A DNA stretch of 64,000 nt from Lachnospiraceae bacterium (GTDB lineage Bacteria > Bacillota > Clostridia > Lachnospirales > Anaerotignaceae): positions 1 to 64,000 of the forward strand of contig CAJTKM010000007.1 in the NCBI GenBank assembly GCA_910576545.1, given 5' to 3'. The notes below the pieces were generated by a model. That model worked only from the letters and a program-made list of their open reading frames with translations. It did not search any database and was not told the origin of the DNA. The translations under genes were made by a program, and so were the position numbers. How positions within the stretch are numbered: the first letter of the stretch is position 1; each line of letters starts with the position of its first letter. This document shows positions 53,265-61,733 of this stretch, piece by piece.

Positions 53265-53873
53265 ATGGACCTGTCAAAATTCAAATGGACAAGAGAGCCG
53301 GAATACTTTTCCATAAAAGACAATAAAATTGAAATTGTTACAAAGCCATATACTGATTTATGGCAAAGAACATATTACCATTTCCAAAATGACAATGCCC
53401 CTCTTTTCCAGATAGAAACGGCAGAAAAATATTTCAGCTTTCTTGTAAAAACTGATTTTACTGCCAGCCATCAAAGGTTTGATCAATGCGGCATCGTAAT
53501 GTATCTGGACAGCGAAAACTGGCTGAAAGCCTCCGTAGAGTATGAAACTGAAAGATACCAGCATTTGGGAAGCGTTGTCACCAATAACGGCTTTTCCGAC
53601 TGGGCAACAACTGCCATAGACGCTGCTGCAAAAACCATGTGGTACCGTTTCAGCCGGAGGGAAGACGATTATCGCATCGACTCCTCTCCCGATGGCGTCG
53701 CCTTCCGGCAGATGCGGATCTGCCATATGCATCACGGCAAAGGAAAAATACAGTTCGGTATTTATGCCTGTTCCCCTGAAAATTCTTCTTTCAAAGCAAT
53801 TTTTTCTAATATGCAGCTGACAGAATGCCAATGGCAGGCACATGACGGGCAGCCGCCAGACAAAATTTCCTGA
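53265..53873 (+). CDS. DUF1349 (concanavalin-A-like) protein, 202 aa
   Basis: Lectin/glucanase-like beta-sandwich of the DUF1349 family, as in yeast Ree1-like proteins: FKWTREPEYFSIKDNKIEIV, FQCGIVMY-type DQCGIVMYLDSENWLKASVE, YRFSRREDDYRIDSSPDGV, IQFGIYACSPE near the end. No signal peptide, so cytosolic. The ATG at 53265 follows GGGAGG. Function is unknown; carbohydrate or enzyme binding has been proposed for the family. It directly precedes the subtilase C-terminal fragment. Confidence 0.85.
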   Translation: MDLSKFKWTREPEYFSIKDNKIEIVTKPYTDLWQRTYYHFQNDNAPLFQIETAEKYFSFLVKTDFTASHQRFDQCGIVMYLDSENWLKASVEYETERYQHLGSVVTNNGFSDWATTAIDAAAKTMWYRFSRREDDYRIDSSPDGVAFRQMRICHMHHGKGKIQFGIYACSPENSSFKAIFSNMQLTECQWQAHDGQPPDKIS

Positions 53874-53904
53874 TACGGCAAGGTTTCCGAAGTTTTTTGC
53901 TTAC

Positions 53905-54624
53905 GTGACCCACGTCACGGGAATTGCCTGCGGAAACGGCTGTCTTTCCGGCGGAAAATACTGCGGAGTCGCGCCGCAGGCACAAATTGTTTCCGTCAAA
54001 ATCCTTGACCGCTATGGGCAGGGAAATTCCGCCCAGGCTGTAACCGGTCTTCAATGGATAATGGACAATGCACGCAAATATAATATAAAAGTAGTAAATC
54101 TTTCCATCGGCACAAACGACAGAAAGGTCAATCTGCCTTTGAAGGACGCCGTTGAACGGCTCTGGCGCATGGGTATCGTTGTCGTTGCCGCCGCCGGAAA
54201 CCCTGACGAGCGCAACGGCTACCGCCCACCCCCTGCGGTCAGCTCCGGCGTGCTCTGCGTCGGCGCGTGGGAGGATAGAAACTATTTCCACCAGCCTGCT
54301 TTTTCTTTTTTCACGAGGGAAGAAAATATCATGCCTGATTTATGGGCGCCCGGCGATGACGTGGTTTCCGTCCTTTCGCCGGATTATGATTTTTCCCTTC
54401 CAAACCGCAGCCGGGATAAAATCGTAGACGGACGTTATATCCGCATGAGCGGCGCGTCTATGGCAACGCCTCTCGTCAGCGGTGCAGCCGCACTCCTGCT
54501 GGAAAAATATCCCCGCGCCCGTCCGGAGGAAATCAAACGGCTGCTCCTGCAGGCGGCAGATTGGAACAATGGGCTGATGGATCAGGAACTGTGCATGAAG
54601 CTATCAAGAAAGGTGGTCAAATGA
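53905..54624 (+). pseudogene. Subtilase (S8) C-terminal fragment
   Basis: From THVTGIACGNGCLSGGKYCG the sequence is an S8 domain. The oxyanion Asn is in IVVVAAAGNPDERNG and the catalytic Ser in RMSGASMATPLVSGAAALLL; SVKILDRYGQG and VVNLSIGTN fit the family. The part before the catalytic His is missing: the open frame extends to 53842, but its first 21 residues are unrelated and GHG is absent. The missing N-terminal part with Asp and His is found at 7435-7637 on the same strand. The overlapping codons for T-H-V differ in all three third bases, so the halves are not a simple cut and may come from paralogues. Confidence 0.85.
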
Positions 54625-54625
54625 T

Positions 54626-55057
54626 ATGTCCGAAAGCAATGTAGCAAACCTTGCGAAAACCTTACAGCAGACTGACGGGCTGGAACGGGATTTTTCCCAG
54701 ATGTTTTCCAGCCTGCGGGATACCATAGAAAAAGAGTACCTCCTGAAAATCCGTTCCGCCGCCAATCAGGAAAAGGCCATTGCAGTCGAACATCCGCCCC
54801 GGGAGGTTACGCTTCTGCGCGCGCTTTCTGCCTTTACGGACGAAAACGGTAAACGGCAGATAGACCAGATGACCCGCGGCCTTCTGTTCCTCCATTCCAT
54901 ACAGAATGTGCAGAAGGGCCTTTCGGACGTTTCTGCCGCCGGAAACCTGCTGGAGGCACGCAGTTCAGACTCTCCTTCGGATACCAGCCAGCCGTCAGCC
55001 CGTTCCGCACAGATGGCGGGGCTGTTTCTCCTTCTTGCCCTCGCGGACCAGTTCTGA
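54626..55057 (+). CDS. Hypothetical protein, 143 aa
   Basis: Starts 1 bp after the subtilase stop with AAGGTGGT upstream, so it is coupled to it. It is mostly helical (LAKTLQQTDGLERDFSQMFS, LRDTIEKEYLLKIRSAANQE, MTRGLLFLHSIQNVQKGLSD) with a short hydrophobic C-terminus (MAGLFLLLALADQF). It could be a partner of the protease, but I recognise no family. Confidence 0.6.
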   Translation: MSESNVANLAKTLQQTDGLERDFSQMFSSLRDTIEKEYLLKIRSAANQEKAIAVEHPPREVTLLRALSAFTDENGKRQIDQMTRGLLFLHSIQNVQKGLSDVSAAGNLLEARSSDSPSDTSQPSARSAQMAGLFLLLALADQF

Positions 55058-55075
55058 TTCCTGCCGCAAAATACA

Positions 55076-55115
55076 AAAGTCCGGAAATACCGTTCCTACG
55101 GTATCTCCGGACTTT
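55076..55115. terminator. Bidirectional terminator before the Rnf operon end
   Basis: AAAGTCCGGA (55076-55085) pairs with TCCGGACTTT (55106-55115), and an inner ATACCG/CGGTAT stem extends it. It separates the convergent 143-aa gene and rnfB. Confidence 0.9.
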
Positions 55116-55147
55116 ATCATATCAGGGACAACCCCCTGAATTCCGCC

Positions 55148-56080
55148 TTATTCAGACTTTGTTTCTTCAGCCTTAGGCGCTTCCGCCTGTGCCGGGGCTT
55201 CAGCCTTTGCAGGGGCTTCCGCCTGTGCAGGAGCCGCCGCAGGTGCAGGAGCTTCCGCCTTAGGAGCCGCTGCCGCAGCAGGCTTCTTGCCTGTCAGCAC
55301 GCCCTTCGGGCATTTATTCGCGCAGATGCCGCAAGCCTTACACTTATCATAGTCAATAACCGCAAGGTTATCCACAACATGAATCGCGTCAAACGGACAA
55401 TTCTTTTCGCAGATCTTGCAGGCGATGCAGCCGGTAGAGCATACAGGCATAACATTTTTGCCTACATCTTTGGAAGAACACTGCACTTTTACTTTCTTCT
55501 TTGCCGGAAGCAGCTCAATGATATGCTTCGGGCATGTGGAAACGCACTTGCCGCAGGCAACGCATTTTTCCTTATCAATTACGGCAATGCCGTCCACAAT
55601 TTCAATCGCGCCGAACGCGCAGGCTTTTTTGCAGCTTCCCAGACCAAGGCAGCCATAAGAACAGCTTTTCGCGCCCTGTCCAGCCAGCTGAACAGCCATA
55701 TTGCAGTCATCGATGCCGAAATAATCATATTTTTCCTTTGCTTTTTCGCATGTGCCGCCACATTTTACGAAAGCAGCCATCGGTTCGGAGGCGGAAGCCT
55801 CGATACCCATGATAGAGCCAACCTTTTCCGCAACAGCCGCGCCGCCAACAGGGCAGGCATTTACAGGAGCCGTGCCCGCAACGATTGCAGACGCACAGCC
55901 GCCGCAGCCGGGGAACCCGCAGCCGCCGCAGTTCGCGCCGGGCAAAGCCTCCAGCACTGCGCTAACTCTGGGATCCTCGTCAACCTTGAACACCTGGCTC
56001 GCAACACCAAGGCAAGCGCCGAAAACAACGCCAATACCGCCAACGCTCAGGACGGGATATACAATACTCATTGGATCCAT
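55148..56080 (-). CDS. rnfB: Rnf complex subunit RnfB, 310 aa
   Basis: Iron-sulfur entry subunit of the ferredoxin:NAD+ oxidoreductase. An N-terminal helix is followed by a four-Cys cluster motif (NCGGCGFPGCGGCA), a further Cys set (CEKAKEKYDYFGIDDC), then ferredoxin-type clusters CVACGKCVSTCP, CIACKICEKNCP and CKACGICANKCP. The C-terminus is a long Ala/Pro/Glu/Lys-rich tail (about 45 residues), longer than in most RnfB proteins. Last gene of the operon; a terminator follows. Confidence 0.95.
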   Translation of the reverse strand: MDPMSIVYPVLSVGGIGVVFGACLGVASQVFKVDEDPRVSAVLEALPGANCGGCGFPGCGGCASAIVAGTAPVNACPVGGAAVAEKVGSIMGIEASASEPMAAFVKCGGTCEKAKEKYDYFGIDDCNMAVQLAGQGAKSCSYGCLGLGSCKKACAFGAIEIVDGIAVIDKEKCVACGKCVSTCPKHIIELLPAKKKVKVQCSSKDVGKNVMPVCSTGCIACKICEKNCPFDAIHVVDNLAVIDYDKCKACGICANKCPKGVLTGKKPAAAAAPKAEAPAPAAAPAQAEAPAKAEAPAQAEAPKAEETKSE

Positions 56081-56100
56081 TCTTGTTTACCCTCCTTCTC

Positions 56101-56679
56101 TTACAGTTTAATCAGACCGGAGAAGCCCAGGAACGCGATGGACATCAGGCCCGCTGTCAGCAGAGCCATGGGGAACCCATCAAAGGCTTTCGGTGTGTCA
56201 TTATCAGCAATTCTTTCACGGATACCCGCAAACAGCACAATAGCCAGCGCAAAACCGATTGCGCCGCCCAGCGCGTTCAGGACAGCCTGAATGAAGTTGT
56301 AGTCCTTCTGCATATTCAGAACGGCAACGCCCAGCACCGCACAGTTTGTCGTAATCAGGGGCAGGAACACGCCCAGAGCCTGATAAAGCGCAGGAGCCGC
56401 TTTTTTCAGGAACATCTCAACGAACTGCACCAAGGACGCGATAACCAGGATAAACGCAATGTTATACAGGTATGTAATGCCCAGAGGCTCAAGGATAAAC
56501 GCGTAAACCAGCCACGCTACCGCCGCCGCGAGGGACATTACGAAGATTACGGCCATGCCCATGCCGGCCGCGGTGTCTACCTTCTTAGAAACGCCAAGGA
56601 AGGGGCAGATACCTAAGAACTGGGACAGAACGTAGTTGTTAACGAAAATCCCGGCCAAAACCAATAATATCAGATTCAT
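56101..56679 (-). CDS. rnfA: Rnf complex subunit RnfA, 192 aa
   Basis: Six-helix membrane subunit with the family motifs NNYVLSQFLGICPFLGVSKK and LPLITTNCAVLGVAVLN, containing the Cys that help hold the membrane cluster. It is paired with RnfE across the ion pathway. Length matches the family; 18 bp from rnfE. Confidence 0.95.
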   Translation of the reverse strand: MNLILLVLAGIFVNNYVLSQFLGICPFLGVSKKVDTAAGMGMAVIFVMSLAAAVAWLVYAFILEPLGITYLYNIAFILVIASLVQFVEMFLKKAAPALYQALGVFLPLITTNCAVLGVAVLNMQKDYNFIQAVLNALGGAIGFALAIVLFAGIRERIADNDTPKAFDGFPMALLTAGLMSIAFLGFSGLIKL

Positions 56680-56697
56680 TTATTTCCCCTCCTTATC

Positions 56698-57291
56698 TTA
56701 GTTTTTATTCCTGAAATGATTCAGGGCAGCCATCAGGCATGCCAGCGTGAAGAACGCGCCGGGAGCCATTACGAACAGCAGTGTCCTGGGGAATGCTTCG
56801 GGCAGCACTGTAATATCAAACAGCGTGCCTGCGCCGATGAATTCACGCACAAGGCCCAGAACGCCAAGGCCGATGGTAAAGCCAAGGCCCATGCCGATGC
56901 CGTCGAACGCCGCCGCAACAGGACCGTTTTTGGAAGCGAACGCCTCTGCTCTTGCCAGAATCAGACAGTTAACAACAATCAGGGGGATGTAAAGACCCAG
57001 TGATGCGTTCAATGCCGGCAGATACGCTTTCAACGCAAATTCGATGATGGTTACGAATGTTGCGATAACAACGATAAAGCAGGGGATACGTACTGTATCA
57101 GGGATTACCTTTCTCAGCAGGGATACGAAAATATTTGCGAAAATCAAAACTGCTGTTGTGGAAAGCCCCATGCCGATGCCGTTGATTGCAGAGCTTGTTA
57201 CAGCCAGCGTCGGACACATACCGATAACCTGTACGAATGTGGGGTTTTCATTGACAATACCATTTTTAATCAATTTCAGCGGGTTAGCCAT
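56698..57291 (-). CDS. rnfE: Rnf complex subunit RnfE, 197 aa
   Basis: Integral membrane subunit: NENPTFVQVIGMCPTLAVTS start and YIPLIVVNCLILARAEAFAS with the conserved Cys. RnfA and RnfE are homologous and face each other. The true start at 57291 overlaps the rnfG stop in TGATG; a longer open frame inside rnfG is rejected. Confidence 0.95.
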   Translation of the reverse strand: MANPLKLIKNGIVNENPTFVQVIGMCPTLAVTSSAINGIGMGLSTTAVLIFANIFVSLLRKVIPDTVRIPCFIVVIATFVTIIEFALKAYLPALNASLGLYIPLIVVNCLILARAEAFASKNGPVAAAFDGIGMGLGFTIGLGVLGLVREFIGAGTLFDITVLPEAFPRTLLFVMAPGAFFTLACLMAALNHFRNKN

Positions 57292-57830
57292 CAATAAGCA
57301 CCTCCATTCGCTGCGACCCAATCCAATGCTTCCTGTGCGCCGCTGCAAACAGCACGGGAAGTGATGGTTGAACTTGTAATAGGTACGATTTCACCGCCGT
57401 CCTTCGTTACTGCCAGCGTGCCGGATTTGCCCGCAAACTGCTCATAGAAGGAGGGGTCGGTGGATTTTGCGCCCAGACCGGGCGTTTCGGAATGGCTTGT
57501 AACGCGCAGGCCGGTAATCACGCCATCCTCACCAATGCCAACCATTGTATTGACAGCGCCGCCAAAGCCGCCGGGAGCCGTTGTGATAACAAAGCCGCCG
57601 TTTTCCGCTTTATAAATAGCCTGGATCGTGCCTGTCTTTTCCGCGTCAGTAATTTCCGTAAAGCTGCCGCCGTCCGGCATAACAGCCATCATGCCCTCGT
57701 TCAGGGTCTTTTCCGTCTGCGCCGCGATAGGAGCCTTTGTTACTTCGGACACTACACCCAGGAGGGCAGCGGCTATGCCGGCAATGATCAGCAGAACGAC
57801 AGCGGGTTTTACTACTTCTTTCATGTTCAT
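57291..57830 (-). CDS. rnfG: Rnf complex subunit RnfG, 179 aa
   Basis: One N-terminal helix (PAVVLLIIAGIAAALLGVVS) and an outside-facing FMN-binding domain. Covalent FMN attachment is expected at the Thr in ITSSTITSRAVC, with GLRVTSHSETPGLGAKSTDP just before. It passes electrons between RnfB side and RnfD/E. It overlaps rnfD by 4 bp. Confidence 0.94.
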   Translation of the reverse strand: MNMKEVVKPAVVLLIIAGIAAALLGVVSEVTKAPIAAQTEKTLNEGMMAVMPDGGSFTEITDAEKTGTIQAIYKAENGGFVITTAPGGFGGAVNTMVGIGEDGVITGLRVTSHSETPGLGAKSTDPSFYEQFAGKSGTLAVTKDGGEIVPITSSTITSRAVCSGAQEALDWVAANGGAY

Positions 57831-58795
57831 GCTTTTTTCGCCTCCTTCACTTTCGGTAAAGCGCCAAAGATTGTAGGCTCTGTAAATCTCTCAATCAGAG
57901 GTACGCAAAGGTTCATAATCAGGATAGAATAGGATACGCCCTCAGGATAGCCGCCGAATGTACGAATCAGCGTTGTCAGAAGGCCGCAGCCCAGTGCGAA
58001 GATAACCTGCCCCTTCGGTGTAACAGGGGAGGAAGCGTAGTCTGTTGCCATGAAGAACGCGCCCAGCATCAGGCCGCCTGCGAACATTTCATGTACAGGC
58101 ATACGCACGCCCTGTCTGCCAATCAGCGCGGACAGTACGAAAACGGTTGCTATGTAGATTACAGGAATCTTCCAGCTGATAACGTGCTTATACAGCAGAT
58201 AAATGCCGCCGATAATCAGTGCAACCGCACAGGTTTCACCAATACAGCCGCCGATGTTCGTGCCCAGCGCCAGATCCGCGATTGATGCATCAGGGAATAC
58301 GCCGCCCTTCATCTGCGCCAGAGGCGTAGCAACAGCAACCGCATCTGCGCCGCTGAAGCCTGTGGGAGCCGTCCATGTTGTCATTTCCGTCGGATAGGAC
58401 GCCAGCAGGAACGCACGCCCTGCCAGAGCGGGGTTAATGAAGTTCTGCCCCAGACCGCCGAAAAGCTGTTTTGCAAAAATGATTGCGAACGCACTGCCAA
58501 CAACAGGCACCCAAATAGGAGCGGACGCAGGCAGGTTCATTGCCAGCAGAAGGCCGGTTACAACTGCGCTCAGGTCGCTGATAGTAACGGGCTTCTTCAG
58601 GAGCGTTTGATAAAGCCATTCAAAGAAAACGGCGGATACGATGGAAGCCAGAATCAGGATCAAAGCATTCACACCGAAATAAATGATACCCATAATTGTT
58701 GCGGGAACCAGAGCAATCACAACGTCGCGCATAATGCTCTGGATGGATTCTTTGGAACGCACATGAGGGGTACCGGATACTACAAAGTTAGCCAT
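57827..58795 (-). CDS. rnfD: Rnf complex subunit RnfD, 322 aa
   Basis: Ten-helix membrane subunit. The covalent FMN site is at ADAVAVATPLAQMKGG, and NPALAGRAFLLASYPTEMTT and FMATDYASSPVTPKGQVIFA are conserved helices. It is part of the ion-translocating core that couples ferredoxin oxidation by NAD+ to Na+ or H+ export. Confidence 0.95.
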   Translation of the reverse strand: MANFVVSGTPHVRSKESIQSIMRDVVIALVPATIMGIIYFGVNALILILASIVSAVFFEWLYQTLLKKPVTISDLSAVVTGLLLAMNLPASAPIWVPVVGSAFAIIFAKQLFGGLGQNFINPALAGRAFLLASYPTEMTTWTAPTGFSGADAVAVATPLAQMKGGVFPDASIADLALGTNIGGCIGETCAVALIIGGIYLLYKHVISWKIPVIYIATVFVLSALIGRQGVRMPVHEMFAGGLMLGAFFMATDYASSPVTPKGQVIFALGCGLLTTLIRTFGGYPEGVSYSILIMNLCVPLIERFTEPTIFGALPKVKEAKKA

Positions 58796-58813
58796 GTTTT
58801 ATTCTCCCCCTTC

Positions 58814-60211
58814 TCACTTTTTCTCTGCTTCGGCTTTTGCTTTCGCTTCTGCCTCAGCCTTTGCTCTTGCCGCCGCTGCCGCTGCTGCCTTCTTTCCTGC
58901 TTCGATTTTCTTCGTCGCACGGATAGACTGCGCAAGCTGCCGCTTTGCGGGACATTCATAGGAACAGCTGCCGCATTCGATGCAGTCCAGGCCATGATGC
59001 GCTACGAAGCCTTCGCCGTCGCCCTTGATTGCGCAGGCATTCAGCTGGAAGGGCATCAGCCCCATCGGGCAATGCTCTACGCATTTGCCGCAGCGGATAC
59101 AGTTTCTTTCCTCAGGAATATACGCTTCGTCCTTTGTAAAGCAAAGCAGGCCGGATGTTGTCTTTACGGACGCAACGTCCAGCGTATACAGTGTAGGACC
59201 CATCATAGGGCCGCCGGCAATCAGTTTTACGGGAGGATTCTCCTCGTTGAAGCCGCCGATTGCGTCTACCAGGTCACGCAGTGTCATGCCGATGCGGATT
59301 TTGTAGTTGCCGGGGTTCTTGATGCCGCTGCCGGAAACCGTCACAATCCTTCTCATCAGCGGGCGACCTTTACAGATTGCGCGCTCAATAGCCACAACCG
59401 TGTCTACGTTATCCACAATACAGCCTGCGCTTGCGGGCAGCGCGCCGGATTTTACTTCCCGTTTCGTGATTGCATAAATCAGGTGTTTCTCGGAGCCCTG
59501 CGGGAATTTCGTCACCAGGGGCTGTACCATGATGTTATCGATGCCTTCGCACGCCTTTGTCATCGCCTCGATCGCTTTGGGCTTGTTCATCTCAATGCCG
59601 ATAACGCCTTTTGCATTGGGGTGCAGCTTCAGCATAATCTGAAGGCCGCGCACGATGCGCTCGGGTTCTTCCAGCATCAGACGGTAGTCGCAGGTCAGGT
59701 AAGGCTCGCATTCTGCCGCGTTGATGAGGATATGGTCGATGGGCGTATCCTTGGGCGGGTTCAGCTTTACATGCGTCGGGAAGCCCGCGCCGCCAAGGCC
59801 GACAACGCCTGCGTTTTTGATTGCTGCAAGAATTTCGTCATTGGACATTGTCGTGTAGTCCCTGCCTTCGTTCAGGCCTTCGATTTCTTCCATCTTGCCA
59901 TCGTTCTTCACAACGATGGATTTTACCATCGCACCGCCGGGAACCAGCATCGGGCGGATGTCCACCACTTCGCCGGAAACACTGGCAAAAATGGGAGAGG
60001 ACATGAACGCGCCGGATTCGGCGATTTTCTGTCCTACCTTCACATGGTCACCAACAGCCACCAGCGGATCGCAGGGCGCGCCGATGTGCTGGCTCATGGG
60101 ATAGAACAATTCAGAATTTTCCTTTGGGAGTATCACCTTGATGGGCTGGTCAGCCGAAAGGGCTTTCCCATCGGGAGGATGCACTCCGCGTTTGAATGTT
60201 AAACCTTGCAT
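58814..60211 (-). CDS. rnfC: Rnf complex subunit RnfC, 465 aa
   Basis: First gene of the operon. NAD(H)/FMN-binding domain similar to NuoF (GAGFPTHVKLNPP region, INAAECEPYLTCDYRLMLEE), SLBB-like part (KLIAGGPMMGPTLY), then two 4Fe-4S motifs (CIRCGKCVEHCP and CIECGSCSYECP). It ends in a short Lys/Ala-rich coiled tail. Peripheral subunit where NAD+ is reduced. Order C-D-G-E-A-B is the same as in acetogens and other clostridia. Confidence 0.95.
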   Translation of the reverse strand: MQGLTFKRGVHPPDGKALSADQPIKVILPKENSELFYPMSQHIGAPCDPLVAVGDHVKVGQKIAESGAFMSSPIFASVSGEVVDIRPMLVPGGAMVKSIVVKNDGKMEEIEGLNEGRDYTTMSNDEILAAIKNAGVVGLGGAGFPTHVKLNPPKDTPIDHILINAAECEPYLTCDYRLMLEEPERIVRGLQIMLKLHPNAKGVIGIEMNKPKAIEAMTKACEGIDNIMVQPLVTKFPQGSEKHLIYAITKREVKSGALPASAGCIVDNVDTVVAIERAICKGRPLMRRIVTVSGSGIKNPGNYKIRIGMTLRDLVDAIGGFNEENPPVKLIAGGPMMGPTLYTLDVASVKTTSGLLCFTKDEAYIPEERNCIRCGKCVEHCPMGLMPFQLNACAIKGDGEGFVAHHGLDCIECGSCSYECPAKRQLAQSIRATKKIEAGKKAAAAAAARAKAEAEAKAKAEAEKK

Positions 60212-60657
60212 ATTATCCCCCTCTGTTAAATGGTTTAGCGCTTGAAAAGCGCGGGTTCGGGAGGCTGGCGCCTCCTTTTGTTATGCTTTATAAAAATACA
60301 GCTGGTTCAGGCAGCCCCGCCAAAAGAAAACGCCGCTTCGCAGGAAGGAAAAACCGGAAGAAACTTTTCCCCTCCGCCTGGTACGGCATTCTGTTTTTCT
60401 GCGTAGATGCCCTTAACAGCAATATTTTAATACAAAAATAATAATTTCACAATATTTTTGCGGAAAAAAGACGAAAAAACTTTTTGCCATGGACGCCGTC
60501 ACCGGATTCCTGCACAATAAAATGGCTTCTCCCGTCCGGAAGCAGGCGCGGAATTTGGTTTGTATGCGAAATAATTTCAACTCTAGTTTACACTTATTAT
60601 CTATAAAAGTAAAGCTTCATTTATTACCATATTCCAAGGGGTTTTCCTGCCCCATTT
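60212..60657. promoter_or_regulatory. Upstream region of the Rnf operon
   Basis: No gene. The leader of rnfC (minus strand) contains two small stems: GCGCTT-GAA-AAGCGC near 60238-60253 and GGAGGC-GCCA-GCCTCC near 60258-60273. The section 60420-60480 is AT-rich and probably holds the promoter, though no clear -35/-10 pair is certain. Confidence 0.5.
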
Positions 60658-61305
60658 TCAGGTATTTTGACAATAAGCTCCCTCTTGGCAGGCGTCCCCC
60701 TGCCCAAAAATGCCGCTGACAGCCTGCCTGATGAATTTCCCGCCCAGCCCGCCGATATCAAACGCCCCGCCGGAAAAGCACCACGTCGCCAGGATTCCCC
60801 GCACGATGCTTTCGAGATACTGGAACGCCTCATCACAAGAAAAGCCGCAGGCTGCGTTTTCCATGCCCGCCTCAATTTCATGATACAGCGTTTCCGAAAA
60901 CTGCCTCCGTGCAAAATGGCGGGACGTTCCTGGCGCGCACGCCCCCAGGTTCAGCGCATATGCCATGCAGGTCAGCTCATGTCCGGCATATTCCGCAAAA
61001 GCAAGCTCCAGCTCCAGAAAACGGGTAATCCGTTCCGCTGCCGTTTTCTGAGGGTTCCCCTCTAAAAATTCCGCATACCGCTTATCAAGGTACGTCTGCA
61101 TGTCCCCATAATAGCTTTCCCGGACGATATCCTCCTTCGACTGGTAATACACATAAAACGAGCCCTTCGCGATCCCTGCCGCCCTGCAGATTTCGCTGAC
61201 CGTCACCTGCGCATAGCCCTTCTGCCGAATCAGCCCGGCTGCCGTTTCAAATATTTTCCGTTTCGTATCCGCAGCTTTTTCCTTCCGCGATTTCTTCTGT
61301 TCCAT
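60658..61305 (-). CDS. TetR/AcrR family transcriptional regulator, 215 aa
   Basis: HTH block AADTKRKIFETAAGLIRQKG, then QVTVSEICRAAGIAKGSFYV and YYQSKEDIVRESYYGDM; helical ligand domain with YAGHELTCMAYALNLGACAP. The ATG at 61305 follows GGGAG. It is divergent, about 100 bp apart, from the YciI-like gene, and a 2-fold related TGACCATAGTCACTGACCAAAGTCA stretch (61359-61383) in between is a likely operator. Confidence 0.88.
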   Translation of the reverse strand: MEQKKSRKEKAADTKRKIFETAAGLIRQKGYAQVTVSEICRAAGIAKGSFYVYYQSKEDIVRESYYGDMQTYLDKRYAEFLEGNPQKTAAERITRFLELELAFAEYAGHELTCMAYALNLGACAPGTSRHFARRQFSETLYHEIEAGMENAACGFSCDEAFQYLESIVRGILATWCFSGGAFDIGGLGGKFIRQAVSGIFGQGDACQEGAYCQNT

Positions 61306-61358
61306 TTCAAATACTCCCTTTACGTATTGACAATTTTGGCATAATGGCATATAATCAT

Positions 61359-61383
61359 GACCATAGTCACTGACCAAAGTCAT
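61359..61383. promoter_or_regulatory. Likely TetR operator between tetR and the YciI-like gene
   Basis: TGACCATAGTCA followed by TGACCAAAGTCA with one C between: two direct copies of a quasi-palindrome TGACYNWRGTCA, overlapping the presumed promoter of the YciI-like gene. Confidence 0.65.
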
Positions 61384-61407
61384 TTTTTTTATCCAGGAGG
61401 TTCCATT

Positions 61408-61704
61408 ATGTTTCTTTTTCTTTTGACTTATATCAAGCCCCTTCCAGAGGTAGAACGGTTTTTGCCGGAGCATATCCGCTATTTGGACAGGCAGTACCGC
61501 GCGGGGCGTTTCCTCTGCTCCGGACGGAAAATCCCCCGCACCGGTGGCGTAATCCTCTGCAATTTTCCCACGCGGGAAGAAGCACAGAATATGATGGAGC
61601 AAGACCCTTTTTTCAGGGAAGGCATCGCCCGGTATGAGCTTGTCGAATTTGCCCTCTCGAAAGCCGCCGAGGGCTTCCAGAGGCTTTTGCAGGGGTTGCC
61701 CTGA
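61408..61704 (+). CDS. YciI-like protein, 98 aa
   Basis: Small alpha/beta dimeric-barrel protein: FLLTYIKPLPEVERFLPEHI, then YLDRQYRAGRFLCSGRKIPR and DPFFREGIARYELVEFA, matching the YciI family with its conserved His/Asp pair. Start at 61408 after AGGAGG. Often of unknown catalytic role; probably the gene controlled by the divergent TetR protein. Confidence 0.85.
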   Translation: MFLFLLTYIKPLPEVERFLPEHIRYLDRQYRAGRFLCSGRKIPRTGGVILCNFPTREEAQNMMEQDPFFREGIARYELVEFALSKAAEGFQRLLQGLP

Positions 61705-61733
61705 ACCGGAGGCAGTCCCCCTGCTTCCGGCTT

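Noticed and set aside
58607-60202. 531-codon plus-strand open frame
   Set aside because: Antisense shadow of rnfC and rnfD, rich in Cys and His, with no ribosome site.
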